Numbered from the stretch's first letter, positions 11,455 through 23,560 are shown. The stretch is DNA of 64,000 bases from Flaccisagitta enflata (GCA_965153355.1 OZ231127.1:5084001-5148000), one strand, 5' to 3'. The notes: generated by a model from the sequence alone, not told the origin. A program made the numbers and translations.

Positions 11455-11965
11455 GATCGTTCCAGTGACTATTATAAACAATTCTTCGGATGCGCAGAGG
11501 GCGATTTACGCTATGATCGACTCAGGCGCTGATACTTGGCGTGATCAGTACCAATATGCGTCGCAGTCTTCTGATTCCAACAAAAACAGTGCAAATGACG
11601 GTGATTACTGTTGGAAGTCATGTTGTTGAGGATCGTTTCATCGCATCATTCACTATGCAATGGGTCGGCGAGGAATCTGTCGTCGACGTCAACGACGCAT
11701 TGGTGGGTGATTTGTTAGCGAGTGAACGCGATATTCCTCCTTTTCTCCGCGAACTATCCGACCAACCTCACATCGAAGGCATAAAATTTCAAGCTGAAAG
11801 GCGGTGTGATGATGATCATCGGAGCGGGGCATGCGGAGATGCCGCCGTCGCTCAAGAAATCCGTCGAGGGCCTTCAGGATCTTTGGCCCCAGCTGAATGT
11901 CTATTCGGTTGGACTGTATCTTGAAAAACAGGCAAGAGAGGACGGGGAATATTGCGTCAATCAAG
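11455..11965 (+). pseudogene. BEL/Pao aspartic protease / DUF1758-like region, broken
   Basis: It follows gag directly. The catalytic-type motif AMIDSGAD lies near 11510, and the frame is lost just after it and resumes from 11541. Further on, DIPPFLREL near 11730, an IIGAGH-like element near 11817 (different frame) and EIRRGPSG ... FGWTVS near 11857-11922 match, in order, the layout of the DUF1758 retropepsin domain of BEL elements (LIGADH ... EIRxGP ... LGWxxSG). At least three frames are needed. No reverse transcriptase, RNase H or integrase follows, so the pol part is missing. Confidence 0.6.
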
Positions 11966-12520
11966 CGCTTCTCGCTGACGGATGACGCGTCCTTCGCGAT
12001 AACATGGTCATCTCGACAATACGCGTCCTCAACGGCAACATTATTGACGCATCTTCTACCATGATTTTTGCATCATCAATGGAATCTCACTTAAGAAGAG
12101 GATGGGTGATTCGCGAAAATGTCAGAGCGTGCAAAACTCTAGAGGAAAAAAAGACATACTTTTGCCCAATTGTGAAGTACTTTGCTCATAGTCACATGGA
12201 AATTTCATCACGAAAAAAATCATGGAGATTCTGAGAAGAGTGTCACTAGAACGCACCCGCTAATAAGGCATCCCTTGCATCAAGGCATGATTTGGAAAGT
12301 CCCAACTCTATTCTCTTTATTCCTTTGTTGATAAGCCCCGCATATAAGGCACTCGCCTATCAGAAAAATTTCACTATAGCGCATAAAAAATGGGATTCTT
12401 GGTTGATATTTTGCTCGCCTTGAAGGCATCTGACGAGCAAAATGTCTTTTAGGATGAGGAGGTGAATAAAAATAGGGTAGATGAGAAGGCAAAAAGACAG
12501 AAAAGAAATACCAAAGAGAG
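11966..12520. other. Spacer with a TIR-like end
   Basis: Mostly unique sequence. At 12248-12275 the words GAACGCACCCGCTAATAAGG resemble in orientation and sequence the end of the MITE at 27259-27532 (TA plus GAGCACACCCGCTGATAAGG). A partner end was not found, so this may be a truncated copy. Confidence 0.4.
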
Positions 12521-12524
12521 CAAT

Positions 12525-12625
12525 GATGATGATGAAGAGGAATACTAATGACGATGAAGAGGAATACCAATGATGACAAAGAGGAATACCGATGATGACA
12601 AAGAGGAATACCGATGATAAGGAGC
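12525..12625 (+). repeat. 27-bp minisatellite, about four units
   Basis: Units of GATGACAAAGAGGAATACC plus 8 bp repeat about four times with few changes. This accounts for the open minus-strand frame here. Confidence 0.75.
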
Positions 12626-12937
12626 AGCCCTGATGATTATGATGAAGAGGAAGTGAAAGAAACGGGGAGACTAAGTGAAATGGAGGGGAGAGGAGGGAAA
12701 TGATGAAGAAGAAGAGGAGTGAGAAGTCAATAAGCTAATGAATCCATGCCAAAAAAGATTGATGATGCCATGATGGTGCGTATATGACATTTTTGAACCA
12801 ATTTATGCCTTTAGGGTAACAGGTCTAAAAATGGTCGCTGCTATGTTAGTTTCACAATGATACTCTGTAGTAAAACAAAGGCTATCATCTTTTTTTCTCT
12901 GACTAATTATGAATATGGGGTGAAGTTGTTACGTAAC

Positions 12938-13833
12938 CTTGGCGACAAAAAAATGGTGGATTCTTAAAACAGATTCTATATACCTCAATTTGAGAAAAAC
13001 TTATTAAAATTGGTGATGGTTAGAAAGCTCTTCGAAAGATCTTTCATTTGAGTTGTATCTGGAAATTTTAACTCAAAACGGTTTAGGAGTTAGAGTAATT
13101 TAAATATGACTACTCCTTTTCTGAACTGCCCGTAACTCTATGAAAAGGAATTTGATAAAAAGTAAAATTTAAGAGAAAATGATAGCAGATTTTGTCCAAT
13201 TTCTACAAAATTGTAGGTGGTAATTCAAATGTCTGTCTTCTGATAGTAATTCAATTTTTGTGCTATTCAGATGATTTTTACTAGGGTTTTCATGATTTTA
13301 TTTACTAGATCTCAATAAGATATACTAAAAAGGGGTTTGTTACATTTATTTTACTACTGAATTGGCAAAACCTATCCCGTGCTATTTCAACTTGAACATT
13401 ATTCCCAGAGCTTCAAAACCATCATCAATTTGATATGATTTTTCTCAAAACTTGATGACAAAAATCCTTGAAAAAAACCACGTTGTTATCTCATTGACAC
13501 TCAGACTGCGTAAAAATTTTGAGATCTTTCCAATGATGAAAATGATAGAATAAGTTGTCTGATTTTGAGAATTTTGTAGAAACTGTCAGAGGAAGGTGCT
13601 CACGGCTCCCAGTTCAATTTTCATCAAATCAAAGATATTTTACCATGGTTTTCAGATGATTTTTTTTAGCACTCATTCTTGCCATGATGTCAGAGCAGAA
13701 AAGGAGTAGTCATGTTAAATTGCACTAGTTTCTAAACCGTTTGAGTTAAAAATTCCAGACATGACTCAAATGAAAGACCTTTTGAAGAGCTTTCTTATCA
13801 TCACCGATTTTAATAAGTTTTTATTAGGTTGAG
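12938..13833. mobile_element. Fold-back element, left part (split by the Penelope-like insertion)
   Basis: Arms of about 130 bp at 12997-13130 and 13690-13823 are inverted copies at roughly 80-90 percent by eye (shared words include TGACTACTCCTTTTCTG and its complement, and AAGAAAGCTCTTC). The outermost left end, GGCGACAAAAAAATGG near 12940, finds its inverted partner only at 15984-16012, beyond the Penelope-like cluster. The original element therefore ran 12938-13833 plus 15968-16012. It is non-coding. Confidence 0.7.
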
Positions 13834-14076
13834 CGACATTACACATGTGGTAGAATGAATGACAAAAAAAAAAGACATTTTTTTGGGAACGCACATGAGG
13901 TTTTTAATCATATTAAAAACGGGAATTTTTGACAAATATGGACTTGTTGTGGTCAGCCGTGACAGAATGATCGAGATGATATGAGAAGAGATAATTAGGA
14001 AAAGAGACAGAGAGGAAGAAAGGAAGAAGAAGCATCAATCTACTATCACAAAAGACCTTGGTCAAAAACCACGAAA
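13834..14076 (-). repeat. Inverted copy of the Penelope-like 3' region
   Basis: About 210 bp here (13866-14076) is nearly identical, inverted, to 15747-15945: a handful of mismatches and one 12-nt gap. It abuts the 5'-truncated reverse transcriptase. Penelope-like elements are known for inverted and partly tandem flanking copies, which this matches. Confidence 0.85.
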
Positions 14077-15692
14077 CTTCCGACCCCAACCTGCCAACTG
14101 CTTGGACTGCAATCAAAGCGCACAAACCTCAAAAGGGATATCCCGGTCGTAATGTGGTGAGCCACATTGGATGCCCCCAAGAGCCCCTGGCTAAGGAACT
14201 GATCTGCATCTTGAAGCCCCTCAATGCGACTTGTCGACAATATGTAAAAAAATTCAGCAGAAATAGCCAGTCTCTTAAAAAAAATGACCCTCAACTCGGA
14301 CAACATTTTCATCTCCTTCGATGCCACGGCTCTATTTCCATCCATCCCAATTAACGAATGTATCGACCTGATCCGGCAAAAACTTGAACATGACGACTCA
14401 CTCCAAAGCCGCACAAAACTCAACGTCGACGACATCTGCGAACTTCTTCATCTCTGCCTCTCAACATCGCAGTTCATCTACAACGATACGATTTATACAG
14501 CGAAAGATTTGGGACCCGTCGGTTTGTCGTTGAAGGTCACCGTCTCTGACATCTGGATGTCATACACCATTGACAAGGCTATTGAAATCGCGCGTCAAAA
14601 AGGCCACCAAACTCCCTCCTTCCTCAAAAAATACGTCGACGACATCATCGCCAAATTTCACGCTCAACCACCTCAAGGCATGAAAGTCGTGGATGATTTT
14701 CTCGCCTGTCTCAACGAAGTTCACCCACGTGTGCAGTTCACCGTTGAATATGAAGAGGATGTACAGATCCCGTTCCTCGACTGCCTAATCCAACGTCTCC
14801 CCAACGGCAAGATAACCACGACTGTATATAGGAAGCCATCAGACACAAACCTCACAATCAAGCCAAATTCCTGCCAACCATACAACGTTGTACTCGGCAC
14901 ATTCAAAGGATTTCTATGCCGTGCGCACAGAGTCTGCTCAACACCCGAATTGCTCAAAGAAGAAATAAACAATCTCCTCTATCTGGGAAGATAACGGATG
15001 TTGAGAAAAAAACTCCAAGACATCGCCAACTCATATACGCCTCCGCCGTCTCGTGAGGAAGCAAATGACCAACGTTACAACCTTCGCAATACAACCGCAC
15101 GCCAGGAGCAGCAACAGCAGCAACAACAGCAGCAGCAACAGCAGCAGCAGCAACAACAAAAAAGATCAACGATTGTCCTTCCCTACATCCCCGGCATCGC
15201 GCCACAACTCCGCTGCATCATGAAGAAGGCTCACACCCACATCATTTATGCCGGCGGCTCAACACTCCAAGACGTCATCTGCGGCAAAAACAAAGTCAAA
15301 CTCCCGCCAAGACAAGTCATAAAAAACGCTGTCCCTGCAAGCCTGACAAAAACAACACATATATTGGTCAGTCATGTCGCACTGTCGCTTCCCGCATGGA
15401 AGAACACAAAGGATACATCCAATGAGGAGAATGGGCAAAATCTGGCCTAGCTTCCCTCAAAGAAAATTGCGATATTGACATGGATTGGGACAATGTCGAG
15501 ATACTGGCCAAAATCAACAGCCGGTCAAAAAAACAAGCGGCGCTCAAACTCAACTTCATGGCGAGCTTAATGATAAAGCTCCACAGAACCGGCCCTGGTC
15601 ACGGCTTTAACAAAGACAAAGGCCGACGCTTCTACACCAAACAATGGGATCCCATTCTCAACAAACTCTGCGAAAAAATGGGATTAGGATGA
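14077..15692 (+). pseudogene. Penelope-like element, RT plus GIY-YIG endonuclease, decayed
   Basis: The first segment (14077-14280) carries IKAHKP, SHIG, PQEPLA and KPLNATCRQY, typical of Penelope RT N-termini. The second (14284-14994) has FDATALFPSIPI with the first catalytic Asp, a decayed GPVGLSLKVTVSD motif in place of GLPMGSPLS, and the catalytic YVDD near 14631, ending at a TAA. The same frame resumes at 14998 with a (CAG/CAA)n linker. Near 15350, one frame over, RCPCKP and TYIGQSCRTVASRMEEH mark the GIY-YIG nuclease, with an in-frame TGA soon after, then WDNVEILAK and a C-terminus ending at 15692. Penelope elements copy RNA at a nicked target using this RT and nuclease. The copy has two in-frame stops, two frameshifts and no 5' part, so it is dead. 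Confidence 0.85.
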
Positions 15693-15967
15693 CCACCTGT
15701 GATATGTCATCTTTTCGTGAGGGAGGGGCCAAGGATTAATCCCTTTTCGTGGTTTTTGACCAAGGTCTTTTGTGATAGTAGATTGATGCTTCTTCTTCCT
15801 GTCTTCCTCTCTGTCTCTTTTCCTAATTATCTCTTCTCATATCATCTCGATCATTCTGTCACGGCTGACCACAACAAGTCCATATTTGTCGAAAATTCCT
15901 GTTTTTAATATGATATGCGTTCCCAAAAAAATGTCTTTTTTTTTCGTCAAGTTTTTATTAGATTAAG
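15693..15967 (+). mobile_element. Penelope-like 3' untranslated region and target duplication
   Basis: The 3' region that is mirrored at 13866-14076. It ends with a T-run, then AAGTTTTTATTAGATTAAG at 15949-15967, which repeats (two differences) AAGTTTTTATTAGGTTGAG at 13815-13833. I read this as a 19-bp target-site duplication bracketing the whole inverted cluster. Confidence 0.65.
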
Positions 15968-16012
15968 ATAGGATGTTTTGAAAAATCCGCCATTTTTTTT
16001 GTCGCCATGGTC
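15968..16012. mobile_element. Fold-back element, right terminus
   Basis: The block CCGCCATTTTTTTTGTCGCC is the inverted partner of GGCGACAAAAAAATGGTGG near 12940, so it is the displaced right end of the interrupted fold-back element. Confidence 0.65.
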
Positions 16013-16425
16013 AACTCAAGAGATGCAAGGACACATCTAAAAATGATGGGGAGTGGTGTGGGAGGGATTGAATGGTGATTGATGGATTTTCGAAAAAGGG
16101 TAATGGACGGACCAACTGACCAATGGGCAGACAGACCTTCGTATAGAGATGTGAGGACGCATCTGAAAGTGATTGGGAGTGGTGTGGGAGGGATTGAATT
16201 GGTGATTTATGGATTTTTTAAAAAGGATAACAGACAGACGGACCAATGGACGGATGGACAGACCCTCTTAAAGAGGTGCAAGGACGCCTTTAAAGATGAT
16301 TGGGAGTGGTGTGGGAGGAATTGAATTGGTGATTGATGGATTTTCATGAAAGGGTAACAGACTGACGGATGGACCATCAGACGGACAGACCCTCTTATAG
16401 AGATAGGAGGACGCATCTAAAAATG
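16013..16425 (-). repeat. 120-bp tandem repeat made of hairpin-ended units (AGATGCG subfamily)
   Basis: About 3.4 units with a 119-121 bp period, marked by GGGAGTGGTGTGGGAGG at about 16049, 16168 and 16290. Each unit has a GGAC/GAC tract, CCTCTTAWAGAG, a hairpin and a short A-rich tail. The best hairpin is AGATGTG-AGGA-CGCATCT at 16147-16164; the others are decayed. The layout matches the hairpin end of the dispersed family but with different arm sequence. Confidence 0.75.
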
Positions 16426-16739
16426 ACAAAAAAGAATATGAGATTGTAAAATTAGAGCGCAAAATCTAACCAGTGGTGCAATGAGCAGGTTACTATCATT
16501 TTTCGTTTAGATTCTTGAGCATTTCAAAGATGAATGAATTTTAAGGGCAAATTGCAGCCTCAATTTTGTTGGCAACTTTGCCATTTTTCACATATTTCAG
16601 TATTTCTTGCTTTGGATGGACCAAACTGCAAAAAAATTGGTAATCAAATTGAAAAGTTTTTCTTGCTTTGGCTGATGGTGGGAAAAAAGTTTTGGAAACA
16701 TTTTGGATGAACAAGGCTAACGCACCCCATAATCTGGTG

Positions 16740-16935
16740 TGAGATTAAACCCCGGGGGTTGCTTTGGGTTGAACCCTGAGCAAACCCCAAGCAACCCAAG
16801 CTCGAGGTTTGCTCAGGGTTGCTCGTTGGCACAGAGTTTGCTCATGGTTTGCTCGGGGTTGACAGAAATCCTTCAATTATTAACAAGAGCCAACACCGAG
16901 CTCAGGGTTTGCTTGGGGATGACTCGGGGTTGAAT
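16740..16935. repeat. Degenerate GGTTTGCTCGGGGTT repeats
   Basis: Words of the form GGTTTGCTCRGGGTT and their complements (AACCCYGAGCAAACCCC) recur at least seven times within 200 bp in both orientations, so the segment can fold extensively. It has no coding support. Confidence 0.6.
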
Positions 16936-18235
16936 TGAATTGAATTTCATGTATTTTTCTCTTAACTCGGCATAGTATGTTGCGATTACAATAATACATG
17001 ATGAATAGCAAAGGAGTCAAGAGAGAGGACAACAGTAAGCCACTACACCCCAATTTAATATGAGAGTGATCTGGGTATGTGACATGGTAACGGGACGGCT
17101 TTTTCTGAGTAGACCTCAGATTTACAGGTACTTTTAAGTAGTAAAAATAGAGAGAGAAAAAAAAGAATAAAGGAGGCTAAACTAAAATAAATAAGTAACA
17201 ATGAGACAGGGTGTACGAATACACCAAACAAAACAAAGATGTAAAACTCATTAACAATAGAGTAGGTCCAAAATGTATGACTACATTCCAAGAATTATAG
17301 ATATGGCTACATGTACAAAATCAGTAGGCAGAAAGAGGGTTTCACAGTACAGAATCAAAAAATAAAATAACAATTAGTTTGGATGTTCAAAGTTGGGTCT
17401 ATGGTTGGTGGTGGGAGGGGAGTGGGGGATGGAAAGTGGAAAGAGAGGGTTTTTCTGTTGTTTTTTGTTTGTTTTTTTTTTCATCATTTAGGATGTTCTG
17501 ACTTGAGTAAGGACAATCGGGAATGATGACAGCCCAAGACGCAGATGAAACCTGAAGCGGAGGAATTTGAGAAGGGGAGACTAGCTTATAATGTGGTGTG
17601 TATGGCATATTTCATATTTACGATGTTACAGACAGACATTTAGAATTAAGAGATTGCATCAGTAGTTGAATTAGTAGTTACAAAATAGCTGTGGAGCAAA
17701 GGCTGTACTTCAATTTCATCAACACTTAAATAGACAGTCGAACGTGGGACAGCATTGGTTCTACAGTTCAGTTCAGACTAAAAAGGGCATAGTATAGGAT
17801 CATTTGACACTTTACATGGGCATATGCATACTAAGAAGAGTATGCATACTGTCCTGGACCTCGAAGGATCCAGTATAAGGTCTAGACAGATGTCCAGACA
17901 CTTTTAGGATGAGCAAAAAGCTCGAGCAGGTAAAATAAGATGAGACAATTTGGTTTATAACAAGCAGGTGCTGACGCTGTCAGCAAAGTAGAATGGGCAT
18001 TGCTAAGATTTATTTTCTAAGAGGTGGTTACATTAATGACCAAAATGGCCATTTGCAGGGTTTTGATCAGTGCAAGAATTTGGTATAGATGAAGCTGAAA
18101 TTCTGCAAAAAAAATGATTGTTCCTATAGTTTTATACTAAAAGTTTTATTCCTAAGGTAAGCCATAGGGGGATATCATACCCTATCGTCAACCGTTTACG
18201 GTTTTTACATTACACTTGCAAAATATCAGCCCCCT
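16936..18235. other. Non-coding spacer
   Basis: No convincing gene. A short perfect hairpin, TATGCATAC-8 nt-GTATGCATA, lies near 17823-17849, followed by small palindromes around GGATCC and GGTCTAGAC. Confidence 0.45.
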
Positions 18236-18254
18236 CACTTTATTAATACTCAGG

Positions 18255-18301
18255 TTATTAGTTCCCCCGTATTTCTAAGTCTAGACGACATCTACTGTAC
18301 C
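18255..18301. mobile_element. Solo arm of the CAGTAGATGT MITE family
   Basis: It contains CGTATTTCTAAGTC and TAGACGACATCTACTGTA, matching the right end of the palindromic MITE at 46834-47407. The opposite arm was not found, so it is a fragment. Confidence 0.65.
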
Positions 18302-18619
18302 TTAAGACCTGATTTCATATATTTTCGAAAAACAAAAGCAAATAAATGATCCAATGATGTCATAGATAAAAATAAATTTATAAAAAAGATGATTTTAAAG
18401 ATAAGTTGAGAAATATAGAATGAGATTTTTTTATAAATAAAGACAAAATGATTGTTTAAACTCATTGCATTAACTAATGACAGCAAAAAAAATTATATTA
18501 ATATCTATATAATCAACATATCTTTCAATACTTTTTATATGCCCTCATTTTATCTCCTCTCTTCTTTTATATGAAAAAACATCTTATATAACCTAAATAG
18601 ATACTGTAGTGAAATACTC

Positions 18620-18825
18620 AACAATGTGGAAGCGGAAGCGGAAGCGGAAGCGGAAGCTTTCTGAAGCGGTTTTGGTTTTAGTTTTGGAAGCTATGCCTTC
18701 TAAAATGGTGGAAGCGGAAGCAGAAGCGGAAGCTTTGCTTTTTGAAATGGTGGAGGCGGAAGCGGAAGCGGAAGCTGTCAATTCTCAAATATGCCTTTTG
18801 GAAGCGGAAGCGGAACCGGTCCAAA
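18620..18825 (+). repeat. (GGAAGC)n hexanucleotide repeat, interrupted
   Basis: Four clusters of GGAAGC with GTTTTG and TTTGAAATGGTGG-type interruptions. The 111-codon open frame (Glu-Ala rich) is a by-product of a unit length divisible by three. Confidence 0.85.
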
Positions 18826-18955
18826 AATCTACCGCTTCTGCATCTCTAATTACAGGTAGTGATAGTAATACTTATAGTGGGCGCGCTCAAGCGATGCTCC
18901 TGTTTTCATTACCGATTCTAGGTTCGTCTTCTTCTTGGTCTTGATTGGCGAAGTT

Positions 18956-21900
18956 CCGAGCTGAGGTGACACGTCCAGCATTCTCTCGATCACGACCGTC
19001 ACGACGGCTACGGAACCAACTAGGTGGCCACGAAGAGAAGGAAGTCATTCTCTGAAATGAATAAATGAAAGAATGAATGAATGAATGAAAGAATGAATGA
19101 ATAAATGAATGAATGAATGAATGAATGACACGTCCAGCATTCTCTCGATCACGACCGCCACGACGGCTACGGAACCAACTAGGTGGCCACGAAGAGAAGG
19201 AAGTCATTCTCTGAAAGAATAAATGAATTAATGAATTAATGAATTAATGAATGGATGAATGAATGAATGAATGAATGATTGAATGAATGAATGAAAGAAT
19301 GAATGAATAAAAGAATGAATGAATGACACGACTCCATGTATTCTTCTATGAATCAATGAATCAAGGACGGCATGAAACCATGAATGAGTGGGTGACTGAA
19401 TGAATGGGTGAATCATTCTCTGAAAGAATAAATGAATGAATGAATGAATGAATGAATGAATGAATGATTGAATGAATGAATGAATGAATGAATGAATGAA
19501 TGAATTAATGAATGAAAATGATTGAATGAATGAATGAATGAATGAATGAATTAATGAATGAATGAATAAAGCTCTTGATTAGCGAAGTTCCGGACTGAGT
19601 TTGACACGTCCAGCATTCTCTCGATCACGACCGTCACGACGGCTGCGGAACCAACTAGGTGGCCACGAAGAGAAGGAAGTCATTCTCTGAAAGAATAAAT
19701 GAATTAATGAATTAATGAATTAATGAATGGATGAATGAATGAATGAATGAATGATTGAATGAATGAATGAAAGAATGAATGAATAAAAGAATGAATGAAT
19801 GACACGTCCAGCATTCTCTCGATCACGACCGTCACGACGGCTGCGGAACCAACTAGGTGGCCACGAAGAGAAGGAAGTCATTCTCTGAAATGAATAAATG
19901 AATGAATGAAGTCATTCTATGAAATGAATGAATGAGAGAACGAATGAATGAATGAATGAATGAATGAATTAATGGAATTTAAAGAATGAATGAATAAATG
20001 AAAGAATGATTGAATGAATGAATTACATGAATGAATGAATAAAAGAAACGAATGAATGACACGTCCAGCATTCTTCGTATCAATAACCACTACTTACGGC
20101 TGCGGAACCAACTAAAGTGGCCACGAAGAGAAGGAAGTCATTTCGAAAGAATAAATGAATGAATGAATGAATGAATGAAATGAATGAATGATTGAAACAA
20201 TGAATGAAATTAACAATAATTGAATGAATTAATGAATGAATGAATGAATGAATGAATGATTGAATGAATGAATGAATGAATTAATGAATGAATGAATGAA
20301 TGAATGAATGAATGAATGAATGACACGTCCAGCATTCTCGCGCTCACGACCGTCACGACGGCTGCGGAACCAACTAGGTGGCCACAAAGAGAAGGAAGTC
20401 ATTCTCTGAAGAATAAATGAATGAATGAATTAATGAATGAATGAATGAATGAATGAATGAATGAATGAATGAATGAATGAATGACACGTCCAGCATTCTC
20501 GCGCTCACGACCGTCACGACGGCTGCGGAACCAACTAGGTGGCCACGAAGAGAAGGAAGTCATTCTCTGAAATGAATAAATGAGAGAACGAATGAATGAA
20601 TGAATGAATGAATGAATGAATGAATGAATGAATGAATGAATGAATGAATGACATGTCCAGCATTCTCGCGCTCACGACCGTCACGACGGCTGCGGAACCA
20701 ACTAGGTGGCCACGAAGAGAAGGAAGTCATTCTCTATAAAATGAATAAATGAATGAATGAATGAATGAATGAATGACTGAATGAATGAATGAATGAATGA
20801 ATGACACGTCCAGCATTCTCGCGCTCACGACCGTCACGACAGCTGTGGAACCAACTAGGTGGCCACGAAGAGAAGGAAGTCATTCTCTGAAATGAATAAA
20901 TGAATGAATGAATTAATGAATGAATGAATGAATGAATGAATGATTGAATGAATGAATGAATGAATTAATGAATGAATGAATGAATGAATGAATGAATGAA
21001 TGAATACACGCTCCAGTATTTTCACACCACTAATCATTATTACCGCCGTTAAAACTAACTAGGTGGGCTACAAAGAGAAGGGAAAACATTCTCTGGAAGA
21101 AATGAATGAATGAATTAATGAATAAATGAATGAATGAACGAATGAATGAATGAATGAATGAATGAATGAATGACAACCAGTATTCACCACGATCGCTAAT
21201 AACGTCTCCTCCAACAAAATGAACAGGTAAACAAGGCTTGGACATGGCTTTTATGTGTGCCTCGCGCGCCAATGAGAACGAATGAATGAATGAATGAATG
21301 AATGAATGAATGAATGAATGAATGAATGAATGAATGAATGACATGTCCAGCATTCTCGCGCTCACGACCGTCACGACGGCTGCGGAACCAACTAGGTGGC
21401 CACGAAGAGAAGGAAGTCATTCTCTATAAAATGAATAAATGAATGAATGAATGAATGAATGAATGACTGAATGAATGAATGAATGAATGAATGACACGTC
21501 CAGCATTCTCGCGCTCACGACCGTCACGACGGCTGTGGAACCAACTAGGTGGCCACGAAGAGAAGGAAGTCATTCTCTGAAATGAATAAATGAGAGAACG
21601 AATGAATGAATGAATGAATGAATGAATGAATGACACATTCAGCATTCTCGCGCTCACGACCGTCATGACGGCTGCGGAACCAACTAGGTGGCCACAAAGA
21701 GAAGGAAGTCATTCTCTGAAATGAATAAATGAGAGAACGAATGAATGAATGAATGAATGAATGAATGAATGAATGAATGAATGAATGAATGACACGTCCA
21801 GCATTTTCGCGGTCACGCCACGACGGCTACGGAACCAACTAGGTGGCCACAAAAAGAGGGAAGTCATTCTCTGAAAGAATAAATGAATGAATGAATAAAT

Positions 21901-23560
21901 GAATAAATGAATGAATGAATGAATAAATGAATGAATGAATGATTGAATGAATAAATGAATGAATGACACGTCCAGCATTTTCGCGGTCACAACCGCCACA
22001 ACGGCTACGGAACCAACTAGGTGGCTACAAAAGAGTCTGATATCATTCTCTAAAAGAATAAATGAATGAATGAATGAATAAATAAATAAATAAATAAATA
22101 AATAAATGAATGAATGAATGAATGAATGAATGACACGGCCAGTATTCTTGCAATAACGACAGCCACGATGGCTACATGACAAACTAGGTGGCCATGAAGA
22201 GAGGAAAGTCATTCTCTTGTTCAATAAAGGAATGAAAGAATGAAAGAATGAATGAATGAATGATTTATTGATTGAATGACACGTCCAGCATTCTCGCGAT
22301 AACGACCACCATCCTGGCTACAAAACCAACTAGGTGGCCATGTAGAGAGGGAAGTCATTCTCTGAAAGAATGAATCAATGAAAGAATGAATGAATGAATG
22401 AAAGAATGAATGAATAAATGAATGAATGAATGAATGAATGAATGACGCGGCCAGCATTCTCGCGCTCACGAAGAGAGGGAAGTCATTCTCTGAAAGAATA
22501 AATGAAAGAATGAATGAATGAATGATTGAATGAATGAATGAATGAATGAATGAATGAATGAATGGATGAATGAATGAATGAATGAATGAATGAATGAATG
22601 AATGAATGAATGACGCGGCCAGCATTCTCGCGCTCACAACCACCACAGTGGCTGCGGAACCAACTAGGTGGCCACAAAGAGAGGGTAGTCATTCTCGGAA
22701 GAATAAATGAAAGAATGAAAGAATGAATGAATAATTGAATGAAACAATGAATGAATAAATGAATGAACGACTGATTGAATGAATGAATGAATAACGCAGC
22801 CAGCATTTTCGCGATCCAACACGACGGCTACGGAACCAACTAGGTGGCCACAAAGAGTGGGAAGTCATTCTCTGAAGAATGAATGAAAGAATGAAAGAAT
22901 GAATGAATAAATGAATGAAACAATGAATGAATGAATGAATGAATGAATGAATGAATGAATGAATGAGTGAATGAATGAACGAATGAATGAATGAATGAAT
23001 GAATGAATGAATGACGCAGCCAATATTCTTGCGATCACGACTGCCACAATGGCTACAGAACCAACTAGGTGGCCATGAAGACAGGGAAGTCATTCTCTGA
23101 AACAATAAATTAAAGAATTAAACAACGAAAGAATGAATGAATGAATGAATGAATGAATGAATGAATGAATGAATGACGCGGACAATATTCTCGTGATCAC
23201 AACCGCCACCAACTAGGTGGCCATGAAGACAGGGAAGTCATTCTCTGAAAGAATAAATGAGAGAATGAATGAATGAACGAATGAATGAATGAATGAATGA
23301 ATGAATGAATGAATGAATGAATGAATGAATGAATGAATGAATGAATGACGCGGATAATATTCTCGTGATCACAACCGCCACCAACTAGGTGGCCATGAAG
23401 ACAGGAAAGTCATTCTCTGGAAGAATAAATGAATGAATGAATGAATGAATGAATGAATGAATGAATGAATGAATGAATGAATGAATGGATGACGCGGTCA
23501 GCATTCTCTCGATCAGGACCGCCACAATGGCCATGGGAATTCATCCCCTAGAATGAATGA
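18956..23560. repeat. Satellite array: conserved core of about 100 bp alternating with (GAAT)n
   Basis: About 22 units. Each has an ACACGTCCAGCATTCTCGCG-type start, a CGACCGTCACGACGG inverted repeat, CTGCGGAACCAACTAGGTGG, CACGAAGAGAAGGAAGTCAT and TCTCTGAAA, then 30-130 bp of (GAAT)n. Units at about 18.9-21.8 kb are close copies; those from 21.8 kb on drift (CACGCC, AACGACC, GACGCGGCC variants). On the minus strand the core plus (ATTC)n stays open through several units, giving His-Ser-Phe-Ile repeats joined by a basic core peptide. I treat that as a repeat artefact. Confidence 0.95.

Noticed and set aside
15850-15900. Hammerhead ribozyme in the Penelope-like 3' region
   Set aside because: CTGACCA followed by an ACAA/TTGT stem and CGAAA resembles a hammerhead core, and such ribozymes are known in Penelope-like elements, but the essential CTGANGA box is not met (C in place of the required G) and I could not pair the remaining stems.
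19228-23105. Minus-strand frames coding His-Ser-Phe-Ile repeats with a basic core peptide
   Set aside because: They follow from (ATTC)n and the core happening to lack stops in one frame. No start, splice sites or non-repetitive domain.
18956-23560. Regularly spaced repeats resembling a CRISPR array
   Set aside because: The spacers are all (GAAT)n, not unique sequence, the unit is too long, and the genome is animal. It is a satellite.
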